64,000 bases of DNA from Plebeiibacterium marinum (GTDB lineage Bacteria; Bacteroidota; Bacteroidia; Bacteroidales; Marinilabiliaceae). The notes under the pieces were generated by a model. The model was not told the origin of the DNA and searched no databases. It saw nothing but the letters and a program-made list of their open reading frames with translations. A program made the position numbers and the translations under genes. Shown piece by piece: positions 45,956 to 53,742 of the stretch. The stretch spans positions 1 through 64,000 of the forward strand of contig NZ_JAPDPI010000008.1 of the NCBI RefSeq assembly GCF_026013615.1. Direction: 5' to 3'. The first letter of the stretch is position 1. The number at the start of each line of letters is the position of its first letter.

Positions 45956-46526
45956 TCTCCAGATTCACCATCTGCCTGAGTTCCGTAAAATATAAATTGA
46001 ATTCCAAATCTAGTTCATGGTATTGTTCTCTTATGATTTTTATGGCACATTCACTTTTGTTGGGCAATGAGCTGTAGTTGGCCATTATGGTCAATGATTT
46101 TTCTATGCCCCACAGGTGTTGATAGTTTTCTAATCGCCGGCTTTTAATTAAAAAGGGCAAAAAGCCTTTTACCCTTGGAGGGAGGCTGAAATAGTGACGC
46201 AACAGATAGGAGTGCACATGGTCAACATATTTGTTTAGAGGTTCAGTTGAGTACTGATTCCAGTTTTTGGCCAAAAAGTGGTCGTAAATTACATCAATAA
46301 CCACCGATGAATACCTTTGGTAGCATGGTTTAAACCTTGAACTGCTTTGTTTTACAATACTATGTTTATCAGTAAATGCATCTATTTTTCTGTGTAAGAG
46401 GATACCTTTCTGTATTTCGGGAGAAAAAGACCGGTATTTGTTCCCTTTTACAAAGTCGCCAATAAAATTCCCGAGCATCACTTTGTTAACACCCCCGGAC
46501 AGATATAAATGGGCCAAAAAATTCAT
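45933..46526 (-). CDS. acpH: ACP phosphodiesterase (AcpH-like)
   Basis: Members of this family remove the 4'-phosphopantetheine arm from acyl carrier protein. The 197-residue protein opens with the family signature MNFLAHLYLSGG and GNFIGDFVKG, then LLHRKIDAFTDKH and VVIDVIYDHFLAKNW, which supply the HD-type metal residues. The start is firm because the signature begins with the Met itself. Its -7 box is only four bases before this ATG, so the message may be leaderless. It is convergent with prmC. The E. coli function is established; substrate in this organism is inferred. Confidence 0.85.
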   Translation of the reverse strand: MNFLAHLYLSGGVNKVMLGNFIGDFVKGNKYRSFSPEIQKGILLHRKIDAFTDKHSIVKQSSSRFKPCYQRYSSVVIDVIYDHFLAKNWNQYSTEPLNKYVDHVHSYLLRHYFSLPPRVKGFLPFLIKSRRLENYQHLWGIEKSLTIMANYSSLPNKSECAIKIIREQYHELDLEFNLYFTELRQMVNLEINAALLP

Positions 46527-46530
46527 GTTT

Positions 46531-46564
46531 CAAAGTTATTAATCATTTAGTAAAATATGATCAA
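46531..46564 (-). promoter_or_regulatory. promoter of acpH, leaderless arrangement
   Basis: Minus-strand TAACTTTG (46538-46531) is an exact -7 box with TTG at 46564-46562 (23 bases). The ATG at 46526 is four bases downstream, so transcription would start at or near the A of the start codon. Confidence 0.5.
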
Positions 46565-46641
46565 TTTACATCTCCTGATTTAATAAATTCAGCTATATTT
46601 ATTTCTTGAAACCTATCGTTTATATTTCTAATCAAAACTTT

Positions 46642-47967
46642 ATGAAGAACGTAGTCATCTTAGGAGCCGCCGGAAGAGATTTTCATAATTTCAATGTTTA
46701 TTTTAAAAATAATTTTGATTATAAAGTAGTGGCTTTTACGGCTACTCAAATTCCAGATATTGAAGGACGCAATTATCCCATTCAGCTTACAGGAAAGCAT
46801 TATCCTTACGGTATCCCTATTTTGCCCGAGGAAGACCTCCCGTTTATTATTAAAAGATTAAATGTTGATGAATGTGTTTTCTCATATAGTGATGTTTCTT
46901 ATCAGCGTGTAATGAGCCTTGCATCCATAGTGCAGGCTGCCGGAGCAGATTTTAAGATGTTGGGACCGGATAATACCATGTTGAAAAGCTTGAAGCCTGT
47001 TGTGGCTGTTTGTGCTACGCGTACGGGGTGCGGCAAGAGCCAGACTTCGAGAAAAGTGATTGAATATCTGATGAGCAAGGGGAAGAAAGTGGTGGCCATC
47101 CGTCACCCTATGCCGTATGGGAACCTCAAGGATCAGATTGTGCAAAGGTTTTCAAAGCTTTCGGATTTACAGATGCATAAATGTACCATCGAGGAAATGG
47201 AGGAATATGAACCCCATATTGTAAGAGGTAATGTGATCTATTCCGGGGTGGATTATCATGATATTTTAAAGGAAGCAGAAGACGATGAAGAAGGCTGTGA
47301 TATTATTGTTTGGGATGGGGGTAACAATGATATGCCATTTTATAATCCTGACCTGATGATTACAGTTGCCGATCCGCATAGGGTAGGACATGAAAAAAAC
47401 TATTATCCCAGCGAAGTGAATGTGCGTATGTCGGATGTGGTAATCATCAATAAAATTGATAGTGCCAATGGAAATGATGTTCTGCAATTGCGTCAGAATA
47501 TCAGGGAAATAAACCCAAAGGCTATTGTAATAGATGCTGCTTCGCCTATTGAAGTTGATGATGAAGAATTGATAAGAGGGGCAAAGGTATTGGTTGTTGA
47601 GGATGGACCAACTTTAACCCATGGCGAAATGAACCTGGGTGCCGCCTATCTGGCTGCCCAAAAGTTTGGAGCTGCCGAAATCGTTGATCCACGACCATAT
47701 GCAGTAGGGAGTATAAACTCTACATATGAAAAATATCCGGATATACCCGCCGTTTTGCCAGCTATGGGATATGGTGAACAACAAGTAAAGGATCTGGAGG
47801 CAACTATTAATAATACACCCTGCGATGTTGTTATTATTGGTACGCCCATTGATCTGTCACGTGTGGTTAAGATGAATAAGCCGCATACAAGGGTGCATTA
47901 CAGCCTGCAAGAAATAGGCAAGCCTGATTTAACAGGTGTGCTGGATGAGTTTTTGAAAAAGCATTAA
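46642..47967 (+). CDS. predicted P-loop GTPase of the COG2403 (cyclic 2,3-diphosphoglycerate synthetase-like) family
   Basis: A 441-residue cytoplasmic protein. An N-terminal Rossmann-like domain begins MKNVVILGAAGRDFHNFN; a P-loop ATRTGCGKSQTSRKV lies near residue 131-145, and NKIDSA (near 272-277) is the guanine- or nucleotide-specificity loop. This matches COG2403, whose archaeal member makes cyclic 2,3-diphosphoglycerate; in bacteria the reaction is not established. The start is the ATG at 46642; an in-frame ATG at 46606 adds 12 residues. Its neighbours give no pathway clue. A perfect bidirectional terminator separates it from clpX. Confidence 0.82.
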   Translation: MKNVVILGAAGRDFHNFNVYFKNNFDYKVVAFTATQIPDIEGRNYPIQLTGKHYPYGIPILPEEDLPFIIKRLNVDECVFSYSDVSYQRVMSLASIVQAAGADFKMLGPDNTMLKSLKPVVAVCATRTGCGKSQTSRKVIEYLMSKGKKVVAIRHPMPYGNLKDQIVQRFSKLSDLQMHKCTIEEMEEYEPHIVRGNVIYSGVDYHDILKEAEDDEEGCDIIVWDGGNNDMPFYNPDLMITVADPHRVGHEKNYYPSEVNVRMSDVVIINKIDSANGNDVLQLRQNIREINPKAIVIDAASPIEVDDEELIRGAKVLVVEDGPTLTHGEMNLGAAYLAAQKFGAAEIVDPRPYAVGSINSTYEKYPDIPAVLPAMGYGEQQVKDLEATINNTPCDVVIIGTPIDLSRVVKMNKPHTRVHYSLQEIGKPDLTGVLDEFLKKH

Positions 47968-48000
47968 AAAAAAGCGAGTCTCCATGAGGCTCGCTTTTTT
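47968..48000. terminator. bidirectional terminator between the COG2403 gene and clpX
   Basis: A 15-bp stem, AAAAAAGCGAGTCTC against GAGGCTCGCTTTTTT (one T-G pair, loop CAT). A/T runs on both sides make it work for both strands. Confidence 0.9.
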
Positions 48001-48017
48001 AAATACTTCTATTTTGA

Positions 48018-49232
48018 TTAGCTCGCTTTTAAACGGGCTAAGCTCTCTTTGTCTATTTTTGATTTAGCATACTCTAAAGTAATAACTAATTCTTTTTCTT
48101 TTTCTGATGGTGCTTCAAACATCATATCCATCATAATGGTTTCGCAAATGGACCTTAATCCACGCGCCCCAAGTTTAAACTCAACAGCTTTATCAACAAT
48201 GTAATCCAAAACTTCATCGGTAAAAGTTAAGTTAATATCATCAATACCAAAAAGTTTCTCGTATTGCTTGATGATAGAGTTTTTAGGCTCTTGTAAAATC
48301 CTTCTCAAAATTTCTTTGTCAAGAGGATTCAGGTAGGTAAGTACTGGTAAACGACCAATGATTTCAGGAATTAAACCAAAGGATTTTAAATCTTGGGGAG
48401 CAACATATTGCAATAAATTCTTTTGGTCGATCTTATCTTTGGCTTTGCTGGCAGTATAACCAACAACCTTAGTATTTAACCTTTGGCCTATTTTTCTTTC
48501 GATGCCATCAAAAGCACCACCACAAACAAATAGGATGTTCTTTGTATCAACAGGAATCATCTTTTGCTCTGGATGTTTACGTCCTCCCTGAGGTGGAACG
48601 TTTACTATAGATCCCTCTAAAAGCTTTAATAAACCTTGCTGAACGCCTTCGCCCGAAACGTCACGGGTAATGCTGGGGTTGTCGCTTTTCCTGGCAATCT
48701 TGTCAATCTCGTCAATAAACACAATCCCTTTTTCGGCTGCCTCAACATTGTAGTCAGCAGCTTGTAATAGCCGGGTCAGGATACTTTCAATATCTTCACC
48801 AACATAACCGGCTTCAGTTAATACTGTTGCATCAACAATGGTAAAAGGTACATGAAGCATACGTGCAATGGTACGGGCCAAAAGCGTTTTTCCTGTACCG
48901 GTTTCGCCTACCAGTATAATGTTTGACTTTTCAATTTCAACATCATCAGATGTGCTTCTTTGTTGTAGTCTTTTGTAGTGATTGTAAACTGCCACAGATA
49001 GGTATCGCTTCGCCTCGTCCTGTCCTATTACATACTGATCAAGGAAAAGTTTTATTTCCTTAGGTTTTAATAACGTTATTTCATCAACATTAAAACCGCC
49101 CTTTTTCTTGAACTCCTCTTCTAAGATCCCATGAGCCTGTTCAATACAACTATCGCAAATATGCCCTGAAACACCTGCAATCAACAAGTTGGTATCTTTT
49201 CTTTCCCTGCCGCAAAATGAACACTTATCCAT
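48018..49232 (-). CDS. clpX: ATP-dependent Clp protease ATPase subunit ClpX
   Basis: Unfolds and feeds substrates to ClpP. The N-terminal zinc domain uses Cys4, Cys7, Cys26 and Cys29. The AAA+ core has Walker A GETGTGKT (near residue 110), Walker [11 protein letters not shown] and the pore-type GYVGEDVE-like loop (here [10 protein letters not shown]). Length 404 is standard. It follows clpP after 87 bases that hold a 13-bp hairpin and a TAAATTTG -7 box, so clpX can probably be transcribed both with clpP and on its own. Confidence 0.97.
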   Translation of the reverse strand: MDKCSFCGRERKDTNLLIAGVSGHICDSCIEQAHGILEEEFKKKGGFNVDEITLLKPKEIKLFLDQYVIGQDEAKRYLSVAVYNHYKRLQQRSTSDDVEIEKSNIILVGETGTGKTLLARTIARMLHVPFTIVDATVLTEAGYVGEDIESILTRLLQAADYNVEAAEKGIVFIDEIDKIARKSDNPSITRDVSGEGVQQGLLKLLEGSIVNVPPQGGRKHPEQKMIPVDTKNILFVCGGAFDGIERKIGQRLNTKVVGYTASKAKDKIDQKNLLQYVAPQDLKSFGLIPEIIGRLPVLTYLNPLDKEILRRILQEPKNSIIKQYEKLFGIDDINLTFTDEVLDYIVDKAVEFKLGARGLRSICETIMMDMMFEAPSEKEKELVITLEYAKSKIDKESLARLKAS

Positions 49233-49265
49233 AAAATAATTGTTGAAAGTATATATAACAACAAT

Positions 49266-49295
49266 GCAGAATACCTCACTAATGAGGTATTCTGC
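49266..49295. promoter_or_regulatory. 13-bp perfect hairpin between clpP and clpX
   Basis: GCAGAATACCTCA (49266-49278) and TGAGGTATTCTGC (49283-49295) pair perfectly around a 4-base loop. No long T-run follows on the minus strand, so it resembles a processing or attenuation site more than a terminator. It could also be a dyad bound by a regulator. Confidence 0.65.
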
Positions 49296-49296
49296 A

Positions 49297-49304
49297 CAAA
49301 TTTA
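49297..49304 (-). promoter_or_regulatory. -7 box for clpX
   Basis: Minus-strand TAAATTTG matches TAnnTTTG. A start about seven bases on would lie inside the 49266-49295 dyad, putting the hairpin at the 5' end of a clpX-only message. Confidence 0.4.
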
Positions 49305-49319
49305 TATCAAATTAATTTT

Positions 49320-49994
49320 TTATTTTTCTCTTGTCAACACTTCATCAATCATACCATATTCCTTAGCTTCTGTTGCTGTCATCCAGTAATCACGGTCAGA
49401 ATCTTTTTCTACTTTTTTGTAGGTATTTCCTGAGTGGTCTGAAATAATGGTATATAATTCTTTTTTCAATTTTTGAATCTCCCTGGCTGTAATTTCAATA
49501 TCACTGGCTTGTCCTTGAGCTCCACCCATTGGCTGATGAATCATCACCCTGGAGTGGGTCAGTGCCGAACGTTTTCCTTTAGTACCTGCAGTTAATAACA
49601 CCGCAGCCATTGAGGCAGCCATTCCTGTACAAATTGTTGCTACATCAGAAGATATATACTGCATGGTATCATAAATACCCAATCCTGCATATACCGAACC
49701 TCCCGGAGAGTTGAAATAGATTGAAATGTCTTTTTGAGGATCTGCTGATTCAAGATATAATAACTGAGCCTGAATGATGTTGGCTACGGTATCATCAATT
49801 GGCAGACCTAAAAATATAATACGGTCCATCATCAAACGAGAAAATACATCCATTGAAGCCACGTTCAACTGGCGCTCCTCAATAATTGTTGGAGAAATAT
49901 ATCCGCTTGAGATGGAGGTGTATTTATCTAATGCAAGGCTATTAATGCCAACATGCTTGGTAGCATATTTTTGAAAGTCTTTTGGATCTATCAT
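49320..49994 (-). CDS. clpP: ATP-dependent Clp protease proteolytic subunit ClpP
   Basis: Serine protease of the ClpXP and ClpAP complexes. The catalytic Ser128 is in GMAASMAA and His153 in HSRVMIHQPMGGAQG, with the Asp near residue 202 in the DSDRDYWMTA region. The 224-residue length includes the usual propeptide-like N-terminus. It lies between tig and clpX on the minus strand, the standard tig-clpP-clpX order. A TATTTTTG -7 box at 50049-50042 suggests its own promoter. Confidence 0.97.
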   Translation of the reverse strand: MIDPKDFQKYATKHVGINSLALDKYTSISSGYISPTIIEERQLNVASMDVFSRLMMDRIIFLGLPIDDTVANIIQAQLLYLESADPQKDISIYFNSPGGSVYAGLGIYDTMQYISSDVATICTGMAASMAAVLLTAGTKGKRSALTHSRVMIHQPMGGAQGQASDIEITAREIQKLKKELYTIISDHSGNTYKKVEKDSDRDYWMTATEAKEYGMIDEVLTREK

Positions 49995-50041
49995 ATTCTA
50001 TTTTATTTACTTTTCTTTTCTAAAACGAAAAGCTAAATTAA

Positions 50042-50049
50042 CAAAAATA
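50042..50049 (-). promoter_or_regulatory. -7 box for clpP
   Basis: Minus-strand TATTTTTG matches TAnnTTTG, 48 bases before the clpP ATG, in the gap after tig. No -33 element at normal spacing. Confidence 0.4.
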
Positions 50050-50070
50050 ACCTTGCACTAATTGATTAGC

Positions 50071-51429
50071 CTAGTTTTTTTCAAATAGTTTGTTGAAATC
50101 GTCTCTGCTAATAGTTTTTTCTTCAAGCTTAACAGCGTTTTTGATAAACTCAATTGCTTTATCCTGAGCTGCTGTTTCAGCCATGTTTCTGCGCTGCTCT
50201 TGCTGGTTCATCATATCCTTGGCATAGTTTTCTAAATGCTCTTCAGGAATGTTTGTTAAACCATATTGCATAAACTGCATCTTAGCAGATTTTTTTGCCA
50301 CTTCCAGTACATCAGCTTCCTCAATCTTAATTTCGTTAACTTTTAAGATTTCATTCTTGATCAACTGCCATTTTAAGTCTTCAACATATTTTGGCATGTC
50401 GTTTTCAAGAGATTCCGGAGTGATGTCTTTATTGTCGTGGTTAATAGTTAAAATCCAACGCTTTAAGAATGCTTCAGGAAGATCAATGTTGATCTTGCCC
50501 ATTAACTTTTCTTTTGCATCAATGGTAAACTTGTATTCGCTCTCAAAAGCTAATGTTTTTTCCAAATCAGCTTTGATTTGTGCCTTGAATTCCTCTTCAG
50601 TGGTAGCTTTTCCTTCTCCTAATACCTGATCAAACAATTGCTGGTTTAATTCAGCAGGTACGTAATTCGAAATTTCTTTTACAGTGAACTGGAAATCACC
50701 ATCAATTTGCTCGGCTACTTCTTTTGTAACTTTTAGCATGTATGATGTTTGAGTAGCGTCAGTAAATACATTTTTAGGATTTACTGTAACTGTAGCATCA
50801 GATTTCATACCAATTAAAGTTGCTTTTGCGTCTTCCTGAACGTTGGTTGCTGAAATAACCACATCTTCTGCTTTGATGCCGTCTTCAAGTACGTTGCCTT
50901 CCTGATCCAACTGAACAAAGTCGCCTTTAATCATAGACTCTTCACCAGCTTCTTCTACAGTCTCTGTTGTTCCGAAACGACCGGTCGCCTGCTTTACTTG
51001 TTGTTCAAGCATTTCGTCAGTCACTTCAATAGAGAAGTAGTTTAACTTTTCTCTTTTTGAAAGCTTAACCTCAAACTCCGGTGCAACTGCAATATCGAAA
51101 TTGAAAGAGAAGCTATCCTGAGTTTCAAAATCAATTGTTTCCTGGTTTTCACTTGGAAGAGGTTCTCCTAAAATATTAAGTTCGCTTTCGCTTAAATACT
51201 TCGAAATTTCTTCAGAAACAATTTTATTTACTTCATCAGCTAAAACATGTTTTCCGTACATTTTCTTAATCATACCAAAAGGCACTTTCCCCGGACGGAA
51301 ACCTGGCATGTTTGCTTTCTTACGATAATCTTTAAGTATCGTATCAACACGTGTCTCGTAGTCGTTTTTCTCAACAGTAAGTTTTATTACTGCATTTAAA
51401 TCATCAATGTTTTCTTTTGAGATGTTCAT
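50071..51429 (-). CDS. tig: trigger factor
   Basis: Ribosome-associated chaperone and prolyl isomerase. The 452-residue protein starts with a ribosome-binding domain including the signature-like PGFRPGKVPFGMIKKMYG (near residues 41-58), then an FKBP-like domain (about 150-240), and a helical C-terminal domain. The FKBP part lacks several canonical active-site residues, as in other Bacteroidota trigger factors. First gene of the tig-clpP-clpX block. An 18-bp palindrome lies 20 bases upstream. Confidence 0.93.
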   Translation of the reverse strand: MNISKENIDDLNAVIKLTVEKNDYETRVDTILKDYRKKANMPGFRPGKVPFGMIKKMYGKHVLADEVNKIVSEEISKYLSESELNILGEPLPSENQETIDFETQDSFSFNFDIAVAPEFEVKLSKREKLNYFSIEVTDEMLEQQVKQATGRFGTTETVEEAGEESMIKGDFVQLDQEGNVLEDGIKAEDVVISATNVQEDAKATLIGMKSDATVTVNPKNVFTDATQTSYMLKVTKEVAEQIDGDFQFTVKEISNYVPAELNQQLFDQVLGEGKATTEEEFKAQIKADLEKTLAFESEYKFTIDAKEKLMGKINIDLPEAFLKRWILTINHDNKDITPESLENDMPKYVEDLKWQLIKNEILKVNEIKIEEADVLEVAKKSAKMQFMQYGLTNIPEEHLENYAKDMMNQQEQRRNMAETAAQDKAIEFIKNAVKLEEKTISRDDFNKLFEKN

Positions 51430-51449
51430 CTGCTAAAATTGTTAGTGAA

Positions 51450-51467
51450 CTTTCAAGTACTTGAAAG
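51450..51467. promoter_or_regulatory. 18-bp perfect palindrome upstream of tig
   Basis: CTTTCAAGTACTTGAAAG is its own reverse complement and lies 21-38 bases before the tig start. It has the form of an operator for a dimeric regulator or a leader hairpin. No TAnnTTTG box is visible for tig. Confidence 0.55.
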
Positions 51468-51525
51468 CCTGATGTTAAATTAATGAACCAGGATTATTTA
51501 AAATTTTATCCTATACCTGTTAAAC

Positions 51526-51575
51526 TTAAAAAAACCGTCAAACTGCCGATTTAGATCGTAAGTAAGACGGTTTTT
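51526..51575 (-). terminator. terminator after tRNA-Leu
   Basis: On the minus strand AAAAACCGTC pairs with GACGGTTTTT around a 26-base loop and is followed by a T-run. It lies 17 bases after the mature 3' end of the tRNA. Confidence 0.8.
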
Positions 51576-51591
51576 CATATCTCTTTCTTTG

Positions 51592-51673
51592 TGCGGATGA
51601 AGGGACTCGAACCCCCACGCCTCTCGGCACTAGATCCTAAGTCTAGCGCGGCTACCAATTACGCCACATCCGC
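51592..51673 (-). tRNA. tRNA-Leu (anticodon UAG)
   Basis: The minus-strand transcript folds as a class II tRNA: a 7-bp acceptor stem GCGGATG / CATCCGC, discriminator A at 51592, a D-arm with GGTAG, an anticodon arm CTAGA-CTTAGGA-TCTAG giving anticodon UAG (reads CUN leucine), a long variable arm (TGCCGAGAGGCG), and a T-arm GTTCGAGTC. The CCA end is not encoded. Flanked by its own promoter and terminator. Confidence 0.96.
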
Positions 51674-51691
51674 GTTATTTTTTTTGCGATG

Positions 51692-51724
51692 CAAAGATAA
51701 CTTCTTTTTGATCTAATTTGCAAA
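51692..51724 (-). promoter_or_regulatory. promoter of tRNA-Leu
   Basis: Minus-strand TTTG (51724-51721), 21 bases, then TATCTTTG (51699-51692), an exact -7 box followed by CATCG as at lysS. Best two-part match to the Bacteroidota promoter consensus in the window. Confidence 0.75.
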
Positions 51725-51768
51725 TAAAATTCAAGAAAAAAATAAAAAAAATTACAATGCGCAGATAA

Positions 51769-52530
51769 TCAGCTCTCTAAATTAAAGGTTCTTCTTTTTA
51801 ATTCAAAGTCGTTACCTAAGTACAGGCGTCTTACTTCTGAATCTTCTGCCAATTCTTCAGCTGTGCCTGCCTTTAAAATGTTTCCTTCAAACAATAAATA
51901 TGCCCTGTCGGTAATCGAAAGGGTTTCGTGAACATTATGGTCGGTGATGAGTATACCGATGTTTTTATACTTTAGTTTGGCCACAATCTCTTGTATGTCG
52001 GCTACTGCAATTGGGTCAACACCTGCAAAAGGTTCGTCAAGTAAAATAAATTTAGGGTTGATCGAAAGCGCCCTGGCAATTTCGGTTCTCCTCCTTTCTC
52101 CCCCGGAAAGCTGTATTCCCAGGCTTTTTCTGATATGTCCCAGGCTGAATTCTTCCAGCAGCTCCTCCAGTCGTTGTTTTTGGTATTCTTTTGAAAAATC
52201 AGTCATTTCAAGCACCGCTTTAATGTTGTCTTCGACACTAAGTTTTCTGAAAACAGAGGCTTCCTGTGCCAGATAGCCAATTCCTAATTGTGCCCTCCTG
52301 TAAACAGGTTCTTTTGTAATGACTCTATCGTTCAGGTAGATTTCACCTTCATTTGGAGTAACCAGACCTACTGTCATATAAAAAGTTGTTGTTTTACCAG
52401 CTCCGTTTGGCCCTAGTAATCCAACTATCTCGCCTTGCTCAACTTTTACAGAAACGCCTTTTACGACTGTCCTGTTTTTATATTTCTTGATTAATTTATC
52501 GGTGTGTAATACAAGATTGTTCTCAGACAT
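51769..52530 (-). CDS. lptB: LPS export ABC transporter ATP-binding protein LptB
   Basis: Cytoplasmic ATPase of the LptB2FG complex that extracts lipopolysaccharide from the inner membrane. Walker [10 protein letters not shown] (residues 40-48), the ABC signature LSGGERRR, Walker [15 protein letters not shown] and the H-loop ITDHNVHE are all present, and the pattern [11 protein letters not shown] is typical of LptB. Length 253. It follows tatC by 18 bases on the same strand; lptF/G and lptC are elsewhere. Confidence 0.95.
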   Translation of the reverse strand: MSENNLVLHTDKLIKKYKNRTVVKGVSVKVEQGEIVGLLGPNGAGKTTTFYMTVGLVTPNEGEIYLNDRVITKEPVYRRAQLGIGYLAQEASVFRKLSVEDNIKAVLEMTDFSKEYQKQRLEELLEEFSLGHIRKSLGIQLSGGERRRTEIARALSINPKFILLDEPFAGVDPIAVADIQEIVAKLKYKNIGILITDHNVHETLSITDRAYLLFEGNILKAGTAEELAEDSEVRRLYLGNDFELKRRTFNLES

Positions 52531-52548
52531 GTTATAACCGGTATTAAT

Positions 52549-53352
52549 TTAATTTTCTTGTTTTTTTCTTTTTCTTTCAATTCTGGCGGCAATCATTATT
52601 CCGGCTTCATATAAAAATATCAACGGAAAGCACACCAGTATTTGACTGATAACATCAGGAGGGGTGATTATTGCTGCTAATAATAAACTGGCCACAACAG
52701 CATGCCTCCTGTATTTTCGCAGCGACCTTGCAGAAACAATGCCAACTTTTGCTAAAAAGTAAATGAGTATCGGGAGTTCGAAAATTACCCCTCCTGCAAG
52801 TACTATAGAACTTATTGTTGAAATGTAAGAACCCAGGTTTAGGTCGTTTTTTACCATTGAACTGACCTGGTAATTTGCCAAAAAATGTACTGATAAAGGA
52901 CAAATGATATAATAGGCAAACAAAACGCCCAAAGTGAATAATGTAGAGGCAAAGAAAATAGCTCCCCTTGAGTGTTTGATTTCTTCTTGATACAAGGCAG
53001 GTTTTATAAATCGCCAGAATTCCCAAAAAATGTAAGGGAATGCCACAATGATTCCGGCAATGAACGATACGCGCAGGTGAGTTGTGAATTGACCTGCCAT
53101 TGCAATGTTCTGAAATTCATATTTATTTTGATTGATGCATAAAGCCGGTAAATTAAGTTCGCGGGCTAAGAGGCATAATTTTGAATTGGTATAGAATTCA
53201 GGTGTGCTTGGGCCAAATATAATAACGTCAAATAAAAATTCCTTATATAAAAATGCCAGAATTGCTATTGCTAATACTGAAATGAACGAGCGAACAAGAT
53301 GCCATCTTAATTCCTCGAGGTGTTCTAAAAAAGTCATTTCTTCTTTTGCCAT
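52549..53352 (-). CDS. tatC: Sec-independent protein translocase TatC
   Basis: Receptor subunit for twin-arginine signal peptides, inner membrane, six helices. The N-terminal signature FLEHLEELRWHLVRS (residues 8-22) and the IFWEFWRFIKPALY segment are characteristic; the loop after the first helix is longer than in E. coli, giving 267 residues, as in other Bacteroidota. tatA/B are not adjacent. First gene of a tatC-lptB pair; a near -7 box (TATCTTCG, minus strand 53440-53433) lies upstream. Confidence 0.94.
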   Translation of the reverse strand: MAKEEMTFLEHLEELRWHLVRSFISVLAIAILAFLYKEFLFDVIIFGPSTPEFYTNSKLCLLARELNLPALCINQNKYEFQNIAMAGQFTTHLRVSFIAGIIVAFPYIFWEFWRFIKPALYQEEIKHSRGAIFFASTLFTLGVLFAYYIICPLSVHFLANYQVSSMVKNDLNLGSYISTISSIVLAGGVIFELPILIYFLAKVGIVSARSLRKYRRHAVVASLLLAAIITPPDVISQILVCFPLIFLYEAGIMIAARIERKRKKQEN

Positions 53353-53742
53353 TTATTTAACCGGATTATGCGAGTGTTTTGTTTTGTGATGTTTGCTTTT
53401 TAAAACTATAAGGTGTTTTATTATTGATGTTGCGAAGATAGTATAGTAAATTCAATATGGCAATAATTGACAATGATGGATTAATTACTTAAATTCAGTC
53501 TGCACAAACAAATTAGCAGGAAGAGGTTTAATGGCTTCATCTGGCTTTATTCATGCGGATTTAGGCTTGCGAAAGTGTAGAATAATTATAGATAATAAAT
53601 TGATAAATAGATATTTTTTTTAGGTAAAAATGTGTTTTTGTTTGAATAAAAAGTATTTTTGTTTGAGGTGATAAGGTGGAAAAAAGAGGTTTTAGACCTC
53701 GGTGCAGTTGAGTTTAGTGGTTTTGAGGATAATTTTATTGTT
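53353..53742. other. divergent tatC/recQ intergenic region
   Basis: 390 bases, very AT-rich, with the weak tatC -7 box (53440-53433) and a good recQ -7 box (53654-53661). No gene, RNA or repeat of note between them. Confidence 0.5.
53654..53661 (+). promoter_or_regulatory. -7 box for recQ
   Basis: TATTTTTG matches TAnnTTTG. It overlaps the upstream end of the open frame that leads into recQ, which supports the internal ATG at 53743 as the true start. Confidence 0.5.
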
